From NCBI RefSeq assembly GCF_900188335.1, contig NZ_FZOY01000008.1, forward strand, positions 186,001 through 250,000: a stretch of 64,000 nucleotides of DNA, in the 5' to 3' direction. Under the pieces are notes generated by a model, which worked only from the letters and a program-made list of their open reading frames with translations, did no database searches and was not told the DNA's origin. Origin of the DNA: Tropicimonas sediminicola (GTDB taxonomy: Bacteria; Pseudomonadota; Alphaproteobacteria; Rhodobacterales; Rhodobacteraceae). This document shows positions 35,565 through 47,310 of the stretch, in pieces; position 1 is the first letter of the stretch, and each line of letters begins with the position of its first letter. Both the position numbers and the translations under genes were made by a program.

Positions 35565-36413
35565 TTACTCGGCGACCAGGTCGAGGTTGTTGATCGCCGA
35601 GGGGTCGATCTCGACCTCGGGACGCACGACCTCGGTGGCTTCCATGACCTCGGTCACCACCGCATCGATGGTCGCGCCCTCGATCTCGGCGGCGAGTTCC
35701 TGGCGCACCTCATCCAGCGCGGGCGCTTCGGCGAGGCGGGTTTCCTCGAGCTTCACGACGTGCCAGCCGAACTGGGTCTGCACCGGCTCGGAGACCTGAC
35801 CCGGCTCGAGGGCGATCACGGCGGCTTCGAACTCGGGCACCATCATGCCCTTGCCGAACCAGCCAAGGTCGCCGCCGTTGGGGCCGGAGGGGCCGGTGGA
35901 CTTGTCGCGGGCCAGCGCGGCGAAGTCGGCCCCGCCGTCGAGTTCTTCCTTGAGCGCCTTGGCCTCATCCTCGGTCTCGACGAGAATGTGCGCGGCGCGG
36001 AACTCCGTCTCCGGCTCGGCATCGGCAAAGCGGGCGTCATAGGCGGCCTGAAGGGCTTCCTCGGTCACGGCGGACTGGATCGCCTTTCCGAGCGCCTCGC
36101 CGGCCAGCAGGCCCGAGGTCTGGTTGTCGATCGAGAGCTTCGTGGCGGTGGTGACATCGTCGCCGAGCGACTGGGCGAGGGCGGTCTGCTGCACCAGCTG
36201 GTCGAGCACGCCCTGGAAGAGCACTTCGGCCTCGAGCTGCTGATATTGTGCCGGCAGCGCGTTGCGGGCGACGATCATGTGACCGAGCGTGATGTCCTTG
36301 CCACCGACCGTCGCGACCACGGTATCCGCCGTCACGTCCTGCGCCATGGCGGGCACCGTCGACAATGCGAGGGAAATCAGCCCGGCGGCCCAGGTTTTGT
36401 TGGTCATGCGCAT
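35565..36413 (-). CDS. Periplasmic parvulin-type peptidyl-prolyl isomerase
   Basis: A 282-residue PpiC/SurA-type isomerase. Residues 1-25 are a Sec signal (ending VPAMA-QD); an alpha-helical chaperone-like part follows, then one parvulin domain (about 138-232: FRAAHILVETEDEAKALKEEL, GPNGGDLGWFGKGMMVPEFEAAV, VQTQFGWHVVKLEE). It probably helps outer-membrane proteins fold. The start at 36413 follows AGGAG at 9 bases. It is divergent from secA, so secretion and post-export folding genes share a promoter region, and is co-directional with argJ. Confidence 0.9.
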   Translation of the reverse strand: MRMTNKTWAAGLISLALSTVPAMAQDVTADTVVATVGGKDITLGHMIVARNALPAQYQQLEAEVLFQGVLDQLVQQTALAQSLGDDVTTATKLSIDNQTSGLLAGEALGKAIQSAVTEEALQAAYDARFADAEPETEFRAAHILVETEDEAKALKEELDGGADFAALARDKSTGPSGPNGGDLGWFGKGMMVPEFEAAVIALEPGQVSEPVQTQFGWHVVKLEETRLAEAPALDEVRQELAAEIEGATIDAVVTEVMEATEVVRPEVEIDPSAINNLDLVAE

Positions 36414-36451
36414 CGTGAAAGGCTCCTGTTCGGCCGCGCGGGACGGCGGCG

Positions 36452-36480
36452 TTGACACTCCCAGAACGCACCCTTACATC
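36452..36480 (+). promoter_or_regulatory. Putative secA promoter
   Basis: A consensus -35 TTGACA at 36452-36457 is followed after 16 or 17 bases by TTACAT or TACATC (36474-36480). Transcription would begin near 36487, leaving a leader of about 100 bases before secA. The -35 is perfect, the -10 poor. Confidence 0.5.
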
Positions 36481-36588
36481 CCGGATGGTCCGAGAGTGCC
36501 GGGCGGCTCTTCTTTGAATGCTTGGTAACGCCGTGCGGAAGGGCCGGCAAGGCGTGCTCTCACACGAAAGCGTCAAAGCGGAGCAGAT

Positions 36589-39303
<2,715 letters not shown>

Positions 39304-39313
39304 TCGCACCGAT

Positions 39314-39332
39314 CCCGGCCTTTCGGGCCGGG
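39314..39332 (+). terminator. GC-rich hairpin after secA
   Basis: CCCGGCC-TTTCG-GGCCGGG starts 10 bases after the secA stop. It lacks a T-run, so it is at best a weak or Rho-assisted terminator or an mRNA-stabilising end. Confidence 0.45.
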
Positions 39333-39461
39333 AGACCGGTGGGAGTGTTGTGGATCGGTCGCAGGCGCTGACCTTTGTGGCGGGAATCGGGCCCACGCCC
39401 GCCACGGCTTTGCCGCTTTCCAACCGTAGGATTTCCTGAGGTTTGGGAAGTGGAGGCGAGA

Positions 39462-40469
39462 ATGCAAACGAGTCGTCGCGCGGTCATGGCGGGGTCGGTA
39501 TTCCTGGTGGCGCTTGCCACGGGCTATGTGATGCAGAACGGTGATGCCGTGGCCTACCGCTTCGCTGGCGGCCAGGAACTGTCCGAGGCGCCGCAGTCGA
39601 TGCAGGAGCTTCAGGCCCTGCAACTGACCGCCGCGCGGGCCCGCACCGATCTCGGCATCCCCGAAGAGCCACGCCTTGTTTCCCTTGCGACGCCTGCGCC
39701 CGAAGCTTTCGCCCGCGCTCCGCTGCCTGATGCGGGCCTGTCGGAGCTGCAGGTCGAGCCCGGCATGGGGCTCAGCGCCTTCGGTATGCCCTGCGATGTC
39801 ACGCTGACAGCGAGCCCTGCGCCCGCCGCCATGGTGCGGCTCTCGCTGCGCGCTGCCTGTAACGCTGGCGAGCCGGTCACGCTGCGCCACGGGGCGCTGA
39901 CCTTCACCGAGATCACCGGAACCGACGGTCACCTCGACCTCGACGTTCCGGCCCTGTCTGCCCGCGCGGAATTCGAGGCGCGGCTGCTCGACGGGACGAT
40001 AGTGGAGGCCCGCGCAGAGGTTCCTGACGCCGGCGGCTACGAGCGGGTTGCGCTGCAATGGCAGGGCAGCACCGGGCTCGGACTGCACGCTTTCGAATTC
40101 GGTGCCGGGTATGGCGAACCGGGTCATGTCCACCTTGGCGCGGCCCACGGGCCGGACCGCGCGCGCGTCCGCGGCGCGGGCTACCTGACGCAGCTTGGCA
40201 ACGATGCAGCGCCCGGTGGATGGGTGAGCGAGGTCTATTCCTTCCCCGCCGCCGATGCCCGGTCCAGCGGCGCGGTGCAGATCACGGTGGAGGCCGAGGT
40301 AACCAGGGCCACCTGCGGTCGCGAGCTTGCGGCGCAAACTCTGCAGCCTACCGCAGCCGGTACTCAAGACGTTGTCGAGCTGTCGCTCGCGGTGCCTGCC
40401 TGTGACGCGGTGGGCGAGTTCCTGGTTCTCGACAATCTGGTTCCCGACGTGCAGGTCGCGGCCAACTGA
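39462..40469 (+). CDS. Membrane-anchored or exported protein next to secA, function unknown
   Basis: A 335-residue protein with one hydrophobic N-terminal segment (about residues 9-25, AGSVFLVALATGYVMQ) and a large, probably periplasmic, beta-rich remainder. Four cysteines occur as two possible pairs (GMPCDV/RAACNAGEP and RATCGREL/VPACDAVG), consistent with disulfides outside the cytosol. I recognise no catalytic motif. ATG 39462 follows GGAGG at good spacing. Relatives beside secA in this group are sometimes labelled translocase only because of position; that label is not supported by sequence. Confidence 0.75.
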   Translation: MQTSRRAVMAGSVFLVALATGYVMQNGDAVAYRFAGGQELSEAPQSMQELQALQLTAARARTDLGIPEEPRLVSLATPAPEAFARAPLPDAGLSELQVEPGMGLSAFGMPCDVTLTASPAPAAMVRLSLRAACNAGEPVTLRHGALTFTEITGTDGHLDLDVPALSARAEFEARLLDGTIVEARAEVPDAGGYERVALQWQGSTGLGLHAFEFGAGYGEPGHVHLGAAHGPDRARVRGAGYLTQLGNDAAPGGWVSEVYSFPAADARSSGAVQITVEAEVTRATCGRELAAQTLQPTAAGTQDVVELSLAVPACDAVGEFLVLDNLVPDVQVAAN

Positions 40470-40491
40470 CGGCCGACTGCAGCGGACACAA

Positions 40492-40519
40492 AAAAGCGCG
40501 GCTCGGGGGCCGCGCTTTT
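40492..40519. terminator. Bidirectional intrinsic terminator
   Basis: AAAAGCGCGGC (40492-40502) and GCCGCGCTTTT (40509-40519) form a perfect 11-bp stem with a six-base loop and A/T runs on both sides. It separates the convergent secA-linked gene and dnaJ and can stop transcription from both. Confidence 0.92.
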
Positions 40520-40541
40520 CGGTTCCGGAGGCTGACGTTCG

Positions 40542-41693
40542 TCAGCTCTTCATCTCGTCCCAGAAGCTCTTCACCTTCGAGAAGAAGGTGGTGGAGTGCG
40601 GATTGTTCTCGGCGCTCAACTCGTCGAACTCGCGCAGGAGCTCCTTCTGGCGCGAGGTGAGGTTCACGGGCGTCTCGACCAGCAGCTCGATGAACATGTC
40701 GCCGGTGGCGCCGCCACGCAGCGCCGGCATCCCCTTGCCGCGCAGGCGCATCTGCTTGCCGGTCTGCGATCCGGCCGGGACCTTCACGCGGCTGCGACCG
40801 CCGTCGATCGTCGGCACCTCGATCTCGCCGCCGAGCGCCGCGCTCGCGACGCTGACGGGGACCTGGCAGAACAGGTGATGCGCGTCGCGCTTGAACAGGT
40901 CGTGCTCGGTCACCTCGATGAAGATGTAGAGATCGCCCGAGGGGCCGCCGCGCGTGCCCGCGTCGCCTTCGCCGGCAAGCCGGATCCGGGTGCCCGTCTC
41001 GACGCCGGCCGGGATGTTGACCGACAACGAGCGTTCCTTCTCGGTGCGGCCGCTGCCCTGGCAGGTCTGGCAGGGGTTCTTGATGATCTGGCCGAGGCCG
41101 CTGCAGGTCGGGCAGGTGCGCTCGACGGTGAAGAAGCCCTGCTGGGCCCGCACCTTGCCCATGCCGGAACAGGTCGGGCAGGAAACCGGCTCGGCGCCGC
41201 CCTCGGCACCTGTGCCGGAACAGGCGCTGCAGCCGACCGAGGTCGGCACGTTGATCGTTTTCTGGACGCCGGAATAGGCCTCTTCCAGGGTCACGCGCAG
41301 GTTGTAGCGCAGGTCGGAGCCGCGCGCCGCGCGCTGCCGGCCGCCACCGCCGCGCTGGCCACCCATGAAGTCGCCGAAGAGGTCGTCGAACACGTCCGAG
41401 AAGGCGGAGGCGAAATCGCCCTGCTGGTGGAAACCGCCGCGCGGACCGCCGCCGCCACCCATGCCGCCTTCGAAAGCGGCGTGGCCGAAGCGGTCGTAGG
41501 CGGCCTTCTTGTCGGGATCTTTCAGGACGTCATAGGCCTCGTTCACTTCCTTGAACTGGGCTTCGGCGTCCGGCTTGTGGGAGTTGCTGTCCGGGTGGAG
41601 CTCGCGGGCTTTCCGGCGGTAGGCCTTCTTGATGTCCGCATCCGAGGCACCCCGCGCAACACCCAGAACGTCGTAATAATCACGTTTTGCCAT
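40542..41693 (-). CDS. dnaJ: Chaperone DnaJ
   Basis: The 383-residue co-chaperone has a J domain with the HPD triad ([12 protein letters not shown]), a Gly/Phe-rich linker (about 75-105), four CxxCxGxG zinc repeats ([32 protein letters not shown]; about 145-210) and the two C-terminal substrate-binding domains. It delivers clients to DnaK and stimulates its ATPase. It follows dnaK after 74 bases in the same direction and should share its heat-shock promoter. Confidence 0.97.
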   Translation of the reverse strand: MAKRDYYDVLGVARGASDADIKKAYRRKARELHPDSNSHKPDAEAQFKEVNEAYDVLKDPDKKAAYDRFGHAAFEGGMGGGGGPRGGFHQQGDFASAFSDVFDDLFGDFMGGQRGGGGRQRAARGSDLRYNLRVTLEEAYSGVQKTINVPTSVGCSACSGTGAEGGAEPVSCPTCSGMGKVRAQQGFFTVERTCPTCSGLGQIIKNPCQTCQGSGRTEKERSLSVNIPAGVETGTRIRLAGEGDAGTRGGPSGDLYIFIEVTEHDLFKRDAHHLFCQVPVSVASAALGGEIEVPTIDGGRSRVKVPAGSQTGKQMRLRGKGMPALRGGATGDMFIELLVETPVNLTSRQKELLREFDELSAENNPHSTTFFSKVKSFWDEMKS

Positions 41694-41767
41694 CGATCAT
41701 CCTCTTGCCCCCGACATACGAGGCCGGCCCGGTTTCCCGGACCGGCCCCCGGAGGTATCGGTCGCGC

Positions 41768-43681
41768 TTAGCGCTTGTCGTCGCCGAGATCCTCGAAGTC
41801 GGCATCCACGATGTCCTCGTCGACACCGTGCGGCTCGTCATCGCCCTCGGGCGCTGCTTCGCCGGCCTTCTCCTGCTCGGCCTTGTAGATGGCCTCGCCA
41901 AGCTTCATCGCGGCTTCGGTCAGGTTCTGGATGCCGGACTTGATCTTGCCGAGATCGGTCCCTTCCAGCGCCTCTTCGAGCGGGCCCATGGCCAGTTCGA
42001 TCGCCTCGACGGTCGAGGGGTCGACCTTGTCGGAGTGCTCGGAGAGCGACTTCTTGGTCGAGTGGAGCAGGCTCTCGCCCTGGTTCTTGGCCTCGACCAG
42101 CTCCTTCTTCTCCTTGTCGGCCTCGGCGTTTGCCTCGGCGTCCTTGACCATCTGGTCGATCTCGTCGTCCGACAGACCGCCCGACGCCTGGATCGTGATG
42201 TTCTGCTCCTTGCCGGTGCCCTTGTCCTTGGCGGAGACCGACACGATGCCGTTGGCATCGATGTCGAAGGTCACCTCGATCTGCGGCATGCCGCGCGGTG
42301 CCGGCGGGATGTCCTCGAGGTTGAACTGGCCGAGCAGCTTGTTGTCGGCCGCCATCTCGCGCTCGCCCTGGAACACCCGGATCGTCACGGCGTTCTGGTT
42401 GTCCTCGGCGGTGGAGAAGACCTGGCCCTTCTTGGTCGGGATCGTGGTGTTGCGGTCGATCAGGCGGGTGAAGACGCCACCGAGCGTCTCGATGCCGAGC
42501 GACAGCGGGGTCACGTCGAGCAGGACCACGTCCTTCACGTCACCCTGAAGCACGCCGGCCTGGATGGCGGCGCCAGCGGCGACCACCTCGTCGGGGTTCA
42601 CACCCTTGTGCGGCTCCTTGCCGAAGAACTTGGTCACTTCCTCGACGACCTTGGGCATGCGGGTCATGCCGCCCACGAGCACCACCTCGTCGATCTCGTT
42701 CACCGAGATACCGGCATCCTTGAGCGCGGCCTGGCAGGGCTTGATCGACTTCTTGATCAGGTCGCCAACAAGGCTTTCCAGCTTGGCGCGGGTCAGCTTC
42801 ATGACCATGTGAAGCGGCGTGCCGCCGTTCGGGTCCATCGAGATGAACGGCTGGTTGATCTCGGTCTGCTGGCTGGAGGAAAGCTCGATCTTGGCCTTCT
42901 CGGCCGCTTCCTTCAGACGCTGCAGCGCCATCTTGTCCTTGGTCAGGTCGACGCCGTGCTCTTTCTTGAACTCGTCGGCCAGGTACTGGACGATCCGCAT
43001 GTCGAAATCTTCACCGCCGAGGAAGGTGTCGCCGTTGGTGGACTTCACCTCGAACAGGCCTTCGTCGATCTCGAGGATCGTGACGTCGAACGTGCCGCCG
43101 CCGAGGTCGTAGACGGCGATCGTCTTGGTCTCTTCCTTGTCGAGGCCATAGGCGAGGGCGGCCGCGGTCGGCTCGTTGATGATCCGCAGCACCTCGAGAC
43201 CGGCGATCTTGCCGGCGTCCTTGGTGGCCTGACGCTGGGCGTCGTTGAAATACGCCGGGACGGTGATGACCGCCTGCTCGACCTTCTCGCCGAGGTAGGA
43301 CTCGGCGGTTTCCTTCATCTTCTGCAGGATGAAGGCGGAAATCTGCGAAGGCGAATACTTCTCGCCGCGGGCCTCGACCCAGGCGTCGCCGTTGCCGCCG
43401 TCCACGATCTTGTAGGGGACGATCTTGCGGTCCTTGGCGACCGCGGGGTCATCCTCGCGGCGGCCGATCAGGCGCTTCACGGCGAAGATGGTGTTCTCGG
43501 GGTTGGTGACGGCCTGCCGCTTGGCGGGCTGACCGACGAGACGTTCACTCTCGGTGAAGGCGACAACCGACGGGGTCGTCCGTGCACCTTCGGCGTTCTC
43601 GATCACGCGGGGCTGCGACCCGTCCATGATGGCGACGCAGCTGTTCGTCGTACCGAGGTCGATACCGATGACTTTGGCCAT
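41768..43681 (-). CDS. dnaK: Chaperone DnaK (Hsp70)
   Basis: The 637-residue Hsp70 opens [21 protein letters not shown], with the ATPase domain to about residue 385 ([36 protein letters not shown]), the linker [13 protein letters not shown]-type block, the substrate-binding beta domain and lid, and the acidic tail ending [10 protein letters not shown]. It folds and protects cytosolic proteins with DnaJ and GrpE; grpE is not in the window. A near-perfect heat-shock promoter lies 105-136 bases upstream. Confidence 0.98.
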   Translation of the reverse strand: MAKVIGIDLGTTNSCVAIMDGSQPRVIENAEGARTTPSVVAFTESERLVGQPAKRQAVTNPENTIFAVKRLIGRREDDPAVAKDRKIVPYKIVDGGNGDAWVEARGEKYSPSQISAFILQKMKETAESYLGEKVEQAVITVPAYFNDAQRQATKDAGKIAGLEVLRIINEPTAAALAYGLDKEETKTIAVYDLGGGTFDVTILEIDEGLFEVKSTNGDTFLGGEDFDMRIVQYLADEFKKEHGVDLTKDKMALQRLKEAAEKAKIELSSSQQTEINQPFISMDPNGGTPLHMVMKLTRAKLESLVGDLIKKSIKPCQAALKDAGISVNEIDEVVLVGGMTRMPKVVEEVTKFFGKEPHKGVNPDEVVAAGAAIQAGVLQGDVKDVVLLDVTPLSLGIETLGGVFTRLIDRNTTIPTKKGQVFSTAEDNQNAVTIRVFQGEREMAADNKLLGQFNLEDIPPAPRGMPQIEVTFDIDANGIVSVSAKDKGTGKEQNITIQASGGLSDDEIDQMVKDAEANAEADKEKKELVEAKNQGESLLHSTKKSLSEHSDKVDPSTVEAIELAMGPLEEALEGTDLGKIKSGIQNLTEAAMKLGEAIYKAEQEKAGEAAPEGDDEPHGVDEDIVDADFEDLGDDKR

Positions 43682-43785
43682 ATGCTTTCTACCTCTCTTG
43701 GCGATGTTGCGGGGCTCGGGCCCTCTGAGGCTCCCGTGCCCCTATCCCAGTTTTTCCGGGTGGCTGCCCGGACCTTGCATCCCGG

Positions 43786-43817
43786 CGTATATAGGAGTGG
43801 AGTTTTGGCCCTGCAAG
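43786..43817 (-). promoter_or_regulatory. Heat-shock (sigma-32 type) promoter of dnaK
   Basis: On the minus strand CTTG (43814-43817) is followed by an 18-base spacer and CCTATATACG (43795-43786). This fits the alphaproteobacterial RpoH consensus CTTG-N17/18-CYTATNTNNG at every fixed position. Transcription would start near 43780, leaving about 100 bases of leader before dnaK. Confidence 0.85.
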
Positions 43818-43848
43818 CGGGGATGGGCCATCGATAGGGGTGCAAACC

Positions 43849-44481
43849 ATGAGCAAAGTGACACCCGGGGCACAGATTTCGCCAACGCTGAACATTCGCG
43901 GCGTGGCTCTGTTTCAGGGCCTTCTCGACCGAGCCGCGCAGGAGGCGATGGTGCGGGAGTTGCGCGAGGTGGTGGCCGCCGCGCCGCTGTTCCGGCCCGA
44001 GACGCGGCGCGGACAGAAGATGTCGGTGCGGATGACGTCGGCCGGGTCGGTGGGATGGGTCAGCGATCGGCGCGGCTACCGGTACCAGGAGGCGCACCCC
44101 GAGGGCATGGCCTGGCCGCCGATCCCGCCCTCGGTGCGGGCGGTCTGGGAGACAGTGGCGGGGGCGAGCCGGCCGCCGGATTGCTGCCTCGTCAATTTCT
44201 ACGACGAGGGCGCGCGGATGGGCCTTCACCAAGACAGGGACGAGGCGGATTTCGACCAGCCGGTCGTCTCGATCTCGCTCGGCGACGACGCGCTGTTCCG
44301 GATCGGCAACCTGACCCGCGGCGGCAGGACGGAGTCGGTCTGGCTGAAATCGGGGGACGTCGTGGTGATGGGCGGACCGGCGCGGCTGGTGTTCCACGGG
44401 ATCGACCGGCTCCGGCCCGGCAGTTCCAATCTCCTCGCCGGCGGCGGGCGGCTCAACCTCACCCTGCGGGTTGCACACTAA
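43849..44481 (+). CDS. alkB: AlkB-type DNA/RNA repair dioxygenase
   Basis: AlkB uses Fe(II) and 2-oxoglutarate to remove methyl groups from bases such as 1-methyladenine and 3-methylcytosine. The 210-residue protein has the iron ligands H127 and D129 (GLHQDRDE) and H183 (FHGIDR), the 2-oxoglutarate-binding arginines in GRLNLTLR (R201, R207), and NFYDEGARMGLH typical of AlkB proper. ATG 43849 is chosen; GTG 43840 is possible. It is divergent from dnaK, whose heat-shock promoter overlaps the upstream region. It converges on the ABC-2 permease gene, 8 bases apart. Confidence 0.93.
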   Translation: MSKVTPGAQISPTLNIRGVALFQGLLDRAAQEAMVRELREVVAAAPLFRPETRRGQKMSVRMTSAGSVGWVSDRRGYRYQEAHPEGMAWPPIPPSVRAVWETVAGASRPPDCCLVNFYDEGARMGLHQDRDEADFDQPVVSISLGDDALFRIGNLTRGGRTESVWLKSGDVVVMGGPARLVFHGIDRLRPGSSNLLAGGGRLNLTLRVAH

Positions 44482-44489
44482 GGCGCGGC

Positions 44490-45311
44490 TCACCGCTTGG
44501 CGTGCCAGCTCAGCGAGGCGTTCTTGCGGGTGTAGGATTCGCCCATCAGCCCCAGAAACAGCAACCCGACGCTCAGCCAGAACGGATAGGCGATGTTGGA
44601 GTAATGCGGGTTGTAGTTGATGAACACGAAGCCGCGGCACTGGTCGATGGTATGGAACAGCGGGTTCCAGGTGAAGAAGGCCAGCATGTAGCTCGGTAGC
44701 TGGTTGGCCACGAACATCTTGCCCGAGGCGATCATGTTGGCCCGGGAATAGACGTTGGTGATGACACTGACGAAGCCCGGGAACCAGGGTTTGATCGACA
44801 GGAAGATCATCCCGATCGACACGCCCGAGAACCACGACAGCAGCACCATGCCCATGGCGCCGGCCGGCTGGTGGATGTGCACCGGGTTGAAGCCCACGTG
44901 ATAGACGGTGAGCACCACAAGCATCGACAGGATCTGGATGTAGAGCGAGCCGAGCGCCGCCGCCGAGATCGCGACGATGGTGTTCATCGGCGCGTGCTTC
45001 ATCATCGCCGAGGCCGGGCCTTCGGACATGACCACCGCGCTCAACGCCTTGGTGTGGGTCATGAACAGGAAGACCCCGGACATGATGTAGAGCATGAAGT
45101 CGCCCCGGATCGAGGCGCCGCGCCAGCCGAGCAGGGTGAACATCAGGTAGAAGGCCATCACGAAGATGACCGTCTGCATCATGTTCATAATCAGGCCGAT
45201 CAGCGCGTTGCCGTGGTCCTTGCGCAGGTGCCGGACGGTCGCATGGTAGATCAGCCCGGCGAGCCGAAGCGCCGAGGCGGTCTGCGATCGTGGTTCGGTG
45301 GCCTGGAACAT
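44490..45311 (-). CDS. ABC-2 type permease, polysaccharide-export like
   Basis: A 273-residue inner-membrane protein with six hydrophobic segments and no ATP-binding motif, resembling KpsM/Wzm/TagG permeases that export capsule, O-antigen or teichoic-acid chains. A cytosolic N-terminal tail (about 30 residues) precedes the first helix and FLFMTHTKALSAVV and NPLFHTIDQCRGFVF resemble segments of that family. Such permeases need a separate ATPase (KpsT/Wzt); none is encoded beside it. It is divergent from cysQ and the sugar-nucleotide genes, which fits a role in glycan export. Confidence 0.82.
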   Translation of the reverse strand: MFQATEPRSQTASALRLAGLIYHATVRHLRKDHGNALIGLIMNMMQTVIFVMAFYLMFTLLGWRGASIRGDFMLYIMSGVFLFMTHTKALSAVVMSEGPASAMMKHAPMNTIVAISAAALGSLYIQILSMLVVLTVYHVGFNPVHIHQPAGAMGMVLLSWFSGVSIGMIFLSIKPWFPGFVSVITNVYSRANMIASGKMFVANQLPSYMLAFFTWNPLFHTIDQCRGFVFINYNPHYSNIAYPFWLSVGLLFLGLMGESYTRKNASLSWHAKR

Positions 45312-45457
45312 TCGGGTGGGCGCGCCGCTCTTGTGACGTTCTGCATGACTTTCTGGCGGGGAAATCTTGCTGTTCCCTTGATGGGTGACGATAAGGGGCG
45401 CGACACGTCATTGCAAAGCCTACGCCCGTCGCACGGCGCATTCCGAGGAGAGAGAGC

Positions 45458-46258
45458 ATGGATTATGATCGCCTGACCACAGTCATCCGGCGCCTGGCGC
45501 TGGAGGCCGGCGACAAGATCATGGAGATCTACAACGCCGACGATTTCGAGGTCCGTGCGAAATCGGACGACAGCCCGGTGACCGCCGCCGACGAGGCCGC
45601 CGACGCGCTGATCGCCGCCGGCCTTGCCGAGGCCTTCCCCGACGTCCTGGTCGTGACCGAGGAGCAATCCGCCTCCCACGCCGAGAGCGCCGACAGCTTC
45701 CTGATCGTCGACCCGCTCGACGGCACCAAGGAGTTCGTCCAGCGCCGCGGCGATTTCACCGTGAACATCGCCTACGTGGAAAAGGGCGTTCCGGTGCGCG
45801 GCGTGGTCTATGCCCCGGCCAAGGGGCGGCTCTTCTACACCGACGCCAGCGGCGCCTCCGTCGAGGAGACCGGCGATTTCGCCAAGGACCAGGTCGGACC
45901 GGTCAAGCCGATCAAGGTGACCGCGCCCGACAACGCCGCGCTGATGGTCGTGGCCTCCAAGTCGCATCGCGACCAGGCGACGGACGATTACATCGCGCGC
46001 TACGCCGTGAAGGACATGACCTCGGCCGGATCCTCGCTGAAGTTCTGCCTGGTCGCGGCCGGCGAGGCCGATCTCTATCCCCGCCTCGGACGGACGATGG
46101 AATGGGACACCGCCGCCGCCGACGCGGTGCTGCGCGGGGCCGGTGGCAAGATGGTCCGCTTCGATGACCATTCGGAGTTCACCTATGGCAAGCCGGGCTA
46201 CGAGAACCCGTTCTTCATCGCCTACGCGCCGGGCGTGGAGCTGAAGCCAGCAGCATGA
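45458..46258 (+). CDS. cysQ: 3'(2'),5'-bisphosphate nucleotidase CysQ
   Basis: CysQ hydrolyses 3'-phosphoadenosine 5'-phosphate (PAP), the by-product of PAPS-using sulfotransferases and PAPS reductase, to AMP and phosphate. The 266-residue protein belongs to the inositol monophosphatase fold: VTEEQS (metal glutamates at about 68-69), DPLDGTKEF (D85, D88) and the late EWDTAAADAVLRGAG motif are all present. Its 3' end overlaps the kdsB-like gene by 4 bases. Neighbouring sulfotransferase genes make PAP disposal its likely job here, since no sulfate-assimilation gene is next to it. Confidence 0.93.
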   Translation: MDYDRLTTVIRRLALEAGDKIMEIYNADDFEVRAKSDDSPVTAADEAADALIAAGLAEAFPDVLVVTEEQSASHAESADSFLIVDPLDGTKEFVQRRGDFTVNIAYVEKGVPVRGVVYAPAKGRLFYTDASGASVEETGDFAKDQVGPVKPIKVTAPDNAALMVVASKSHRDQATDDYIARYAVKDMTSAGSSLKFCLVAAGEADLYPRLGRTMEWDTAAADAVLRGAGGKMVRFDDHSEFTYGKPGYENPFFIAYAPGVELKPAA

Positions 46259-47055
46259 GCGTCCTGATCTCCATCCCCGCCCGCTACGCCTCGCACCGCT
46301 ATCCGGGCAAGCCGCTCGTGCCGCTCAAGGGCGCCAGCGGCCAGTCCCGCACCCTGATCCGGCGCAGCTGGGAAGCCGCGATGGCGGTCGAGGGCGTGGA
46401 CCGGGTGGTGGTTGCGACCGACGACAGTCGCATCCGGGACGAGGCCGAAAGCTTCGGCGCGGAGGTCGTGATGACCTCCTCGGCCTGCTCCAACGGCACC
46501 GAGCGCTGCGCCGAGGCCCATGCCGCGATCGGCGGCGGCTACGAGATCGTGGTGAACCTGCAGGGCGACGCCCCGCTCACCCCCGCCTGGTTCGTCAGCG
46601 ATCTCGTCGAGGGCCTGCGCGCCGCGCCGGACGCCGAGATCGCGACGCCGGTTCTGCGCTGCGACGGACGGGCGCTGGCGACGCTCAAGGCCGACCGCGC
46701 CGAGGGGCGCGTCGGCGGCACGACCGCCGTTTTCGACCGGAACAACCGGGCGCTCTATTTCTCCAAGGAGGTCGTGCCCTACACGGCCACGATCTACGCC
46801 CCCGAGGCGGAGACCCCGGTATTTCACCACGTCGGCGTCTATGCCTACCGCGCCGATGCCCTCGCGAGCTACGCCGAGTGGCCGCACGGTCCGCTAGAAC
46901 GGCTCGAAGGCCTGGAGCAGCTCAGGTTCCTCGAGAACGGCCGGCACGTTCTGTGCGTCGAGGTAGAATCGCGTGGCCGACTTTTTTGGGAACTAAACAA
47001 CCCGCAAGACGTTATTCGGCTGGAAGAGATGATGGCCGAGATGGGTGTTGAGTGA
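46255..47055 (+). CDS. KdsB-type CMP-sugar synthetase
   Basis: A 266-residue nucleotidyltransferase of the KdsB family, which activates Kdo or a related acidic sugar with CTP. It has the nucleotide-binding start ISIPARYASHRYPGKPL, then NGTERCAEA and NLQGDAPLTP. In canonical KdsB the last is QGDEP, so the change to QGDAP and a rather different C-terminal half suggest a paralogue for capsule or a modified Kdo rather than the lipid A-core enzyme; that is inference. ATGA overlap with cysQ couples the two genes. Confidence 0.82.
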   Translation: MSVLISIPARYASHRYPGKPLVPLKGASGQSRTLIRRSWEAAMAVEGVDRVVVATDDSRIRDEAESFGAEVVMTSSACSNGTERCAEAHAAIGGGYEIVVNLQGDAPLTPAWFVSDLVEGLRAAPDAEIATPVLRCDGRALATLKADRAEGRVGGTTAVFDRNNRALYFSKEVVPYTATIYAPEAETPVFHHVGVYAYRADALASYAEWPHGPLERLEGLEQLRFLENGRHVLCVEVESRGRLFWELNNPQDVIRLEEMMAEMGVE

Positions 47056-47111
47056 TCGGCTTGCCCGACGAGCAACACTCCGCTGGCGCATTGTCTACGG
47101 ATTTGGCAGAC

Positions 47112-47145
47112 TGTTGCCGCAATGGAGCGAATGTTGCCGCAATGG
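47112..47145. promoter_or_regulatory. Tandem operator candidates upstream of galU
   Basis: The 14-base sequence TGTTGCCGCAATGG occurs twice, at 47112-47125 and 47132-47145, exactly 20 bases apart. Each copy contains the perfect dyad TTGC-C-GCAA. Two identical palindromes on the same face of the helix, in the 255-base gap before galU, are typical of a dimeric regulator bound in tandem. The regulator is not known to me; TTGC/GCAA dyads resemble sites reported for PhaR-type regulators. Confidence 0.5.
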
Positions 47146-47310
47146 TGTGTTATCAACGCAAGCAACACGAATGTGCCTTGGATTTGGACACGACATGCCG
47201 GGGGCCCTTCGGTAAACTTCACGACAGTTTCACGGTGCACGATTATGACGATGTCTTACCGAGTACGGCAGGTCGTGTTCTGATGCCGACAAACGAAAGG
47301 ATTTAGGTTT

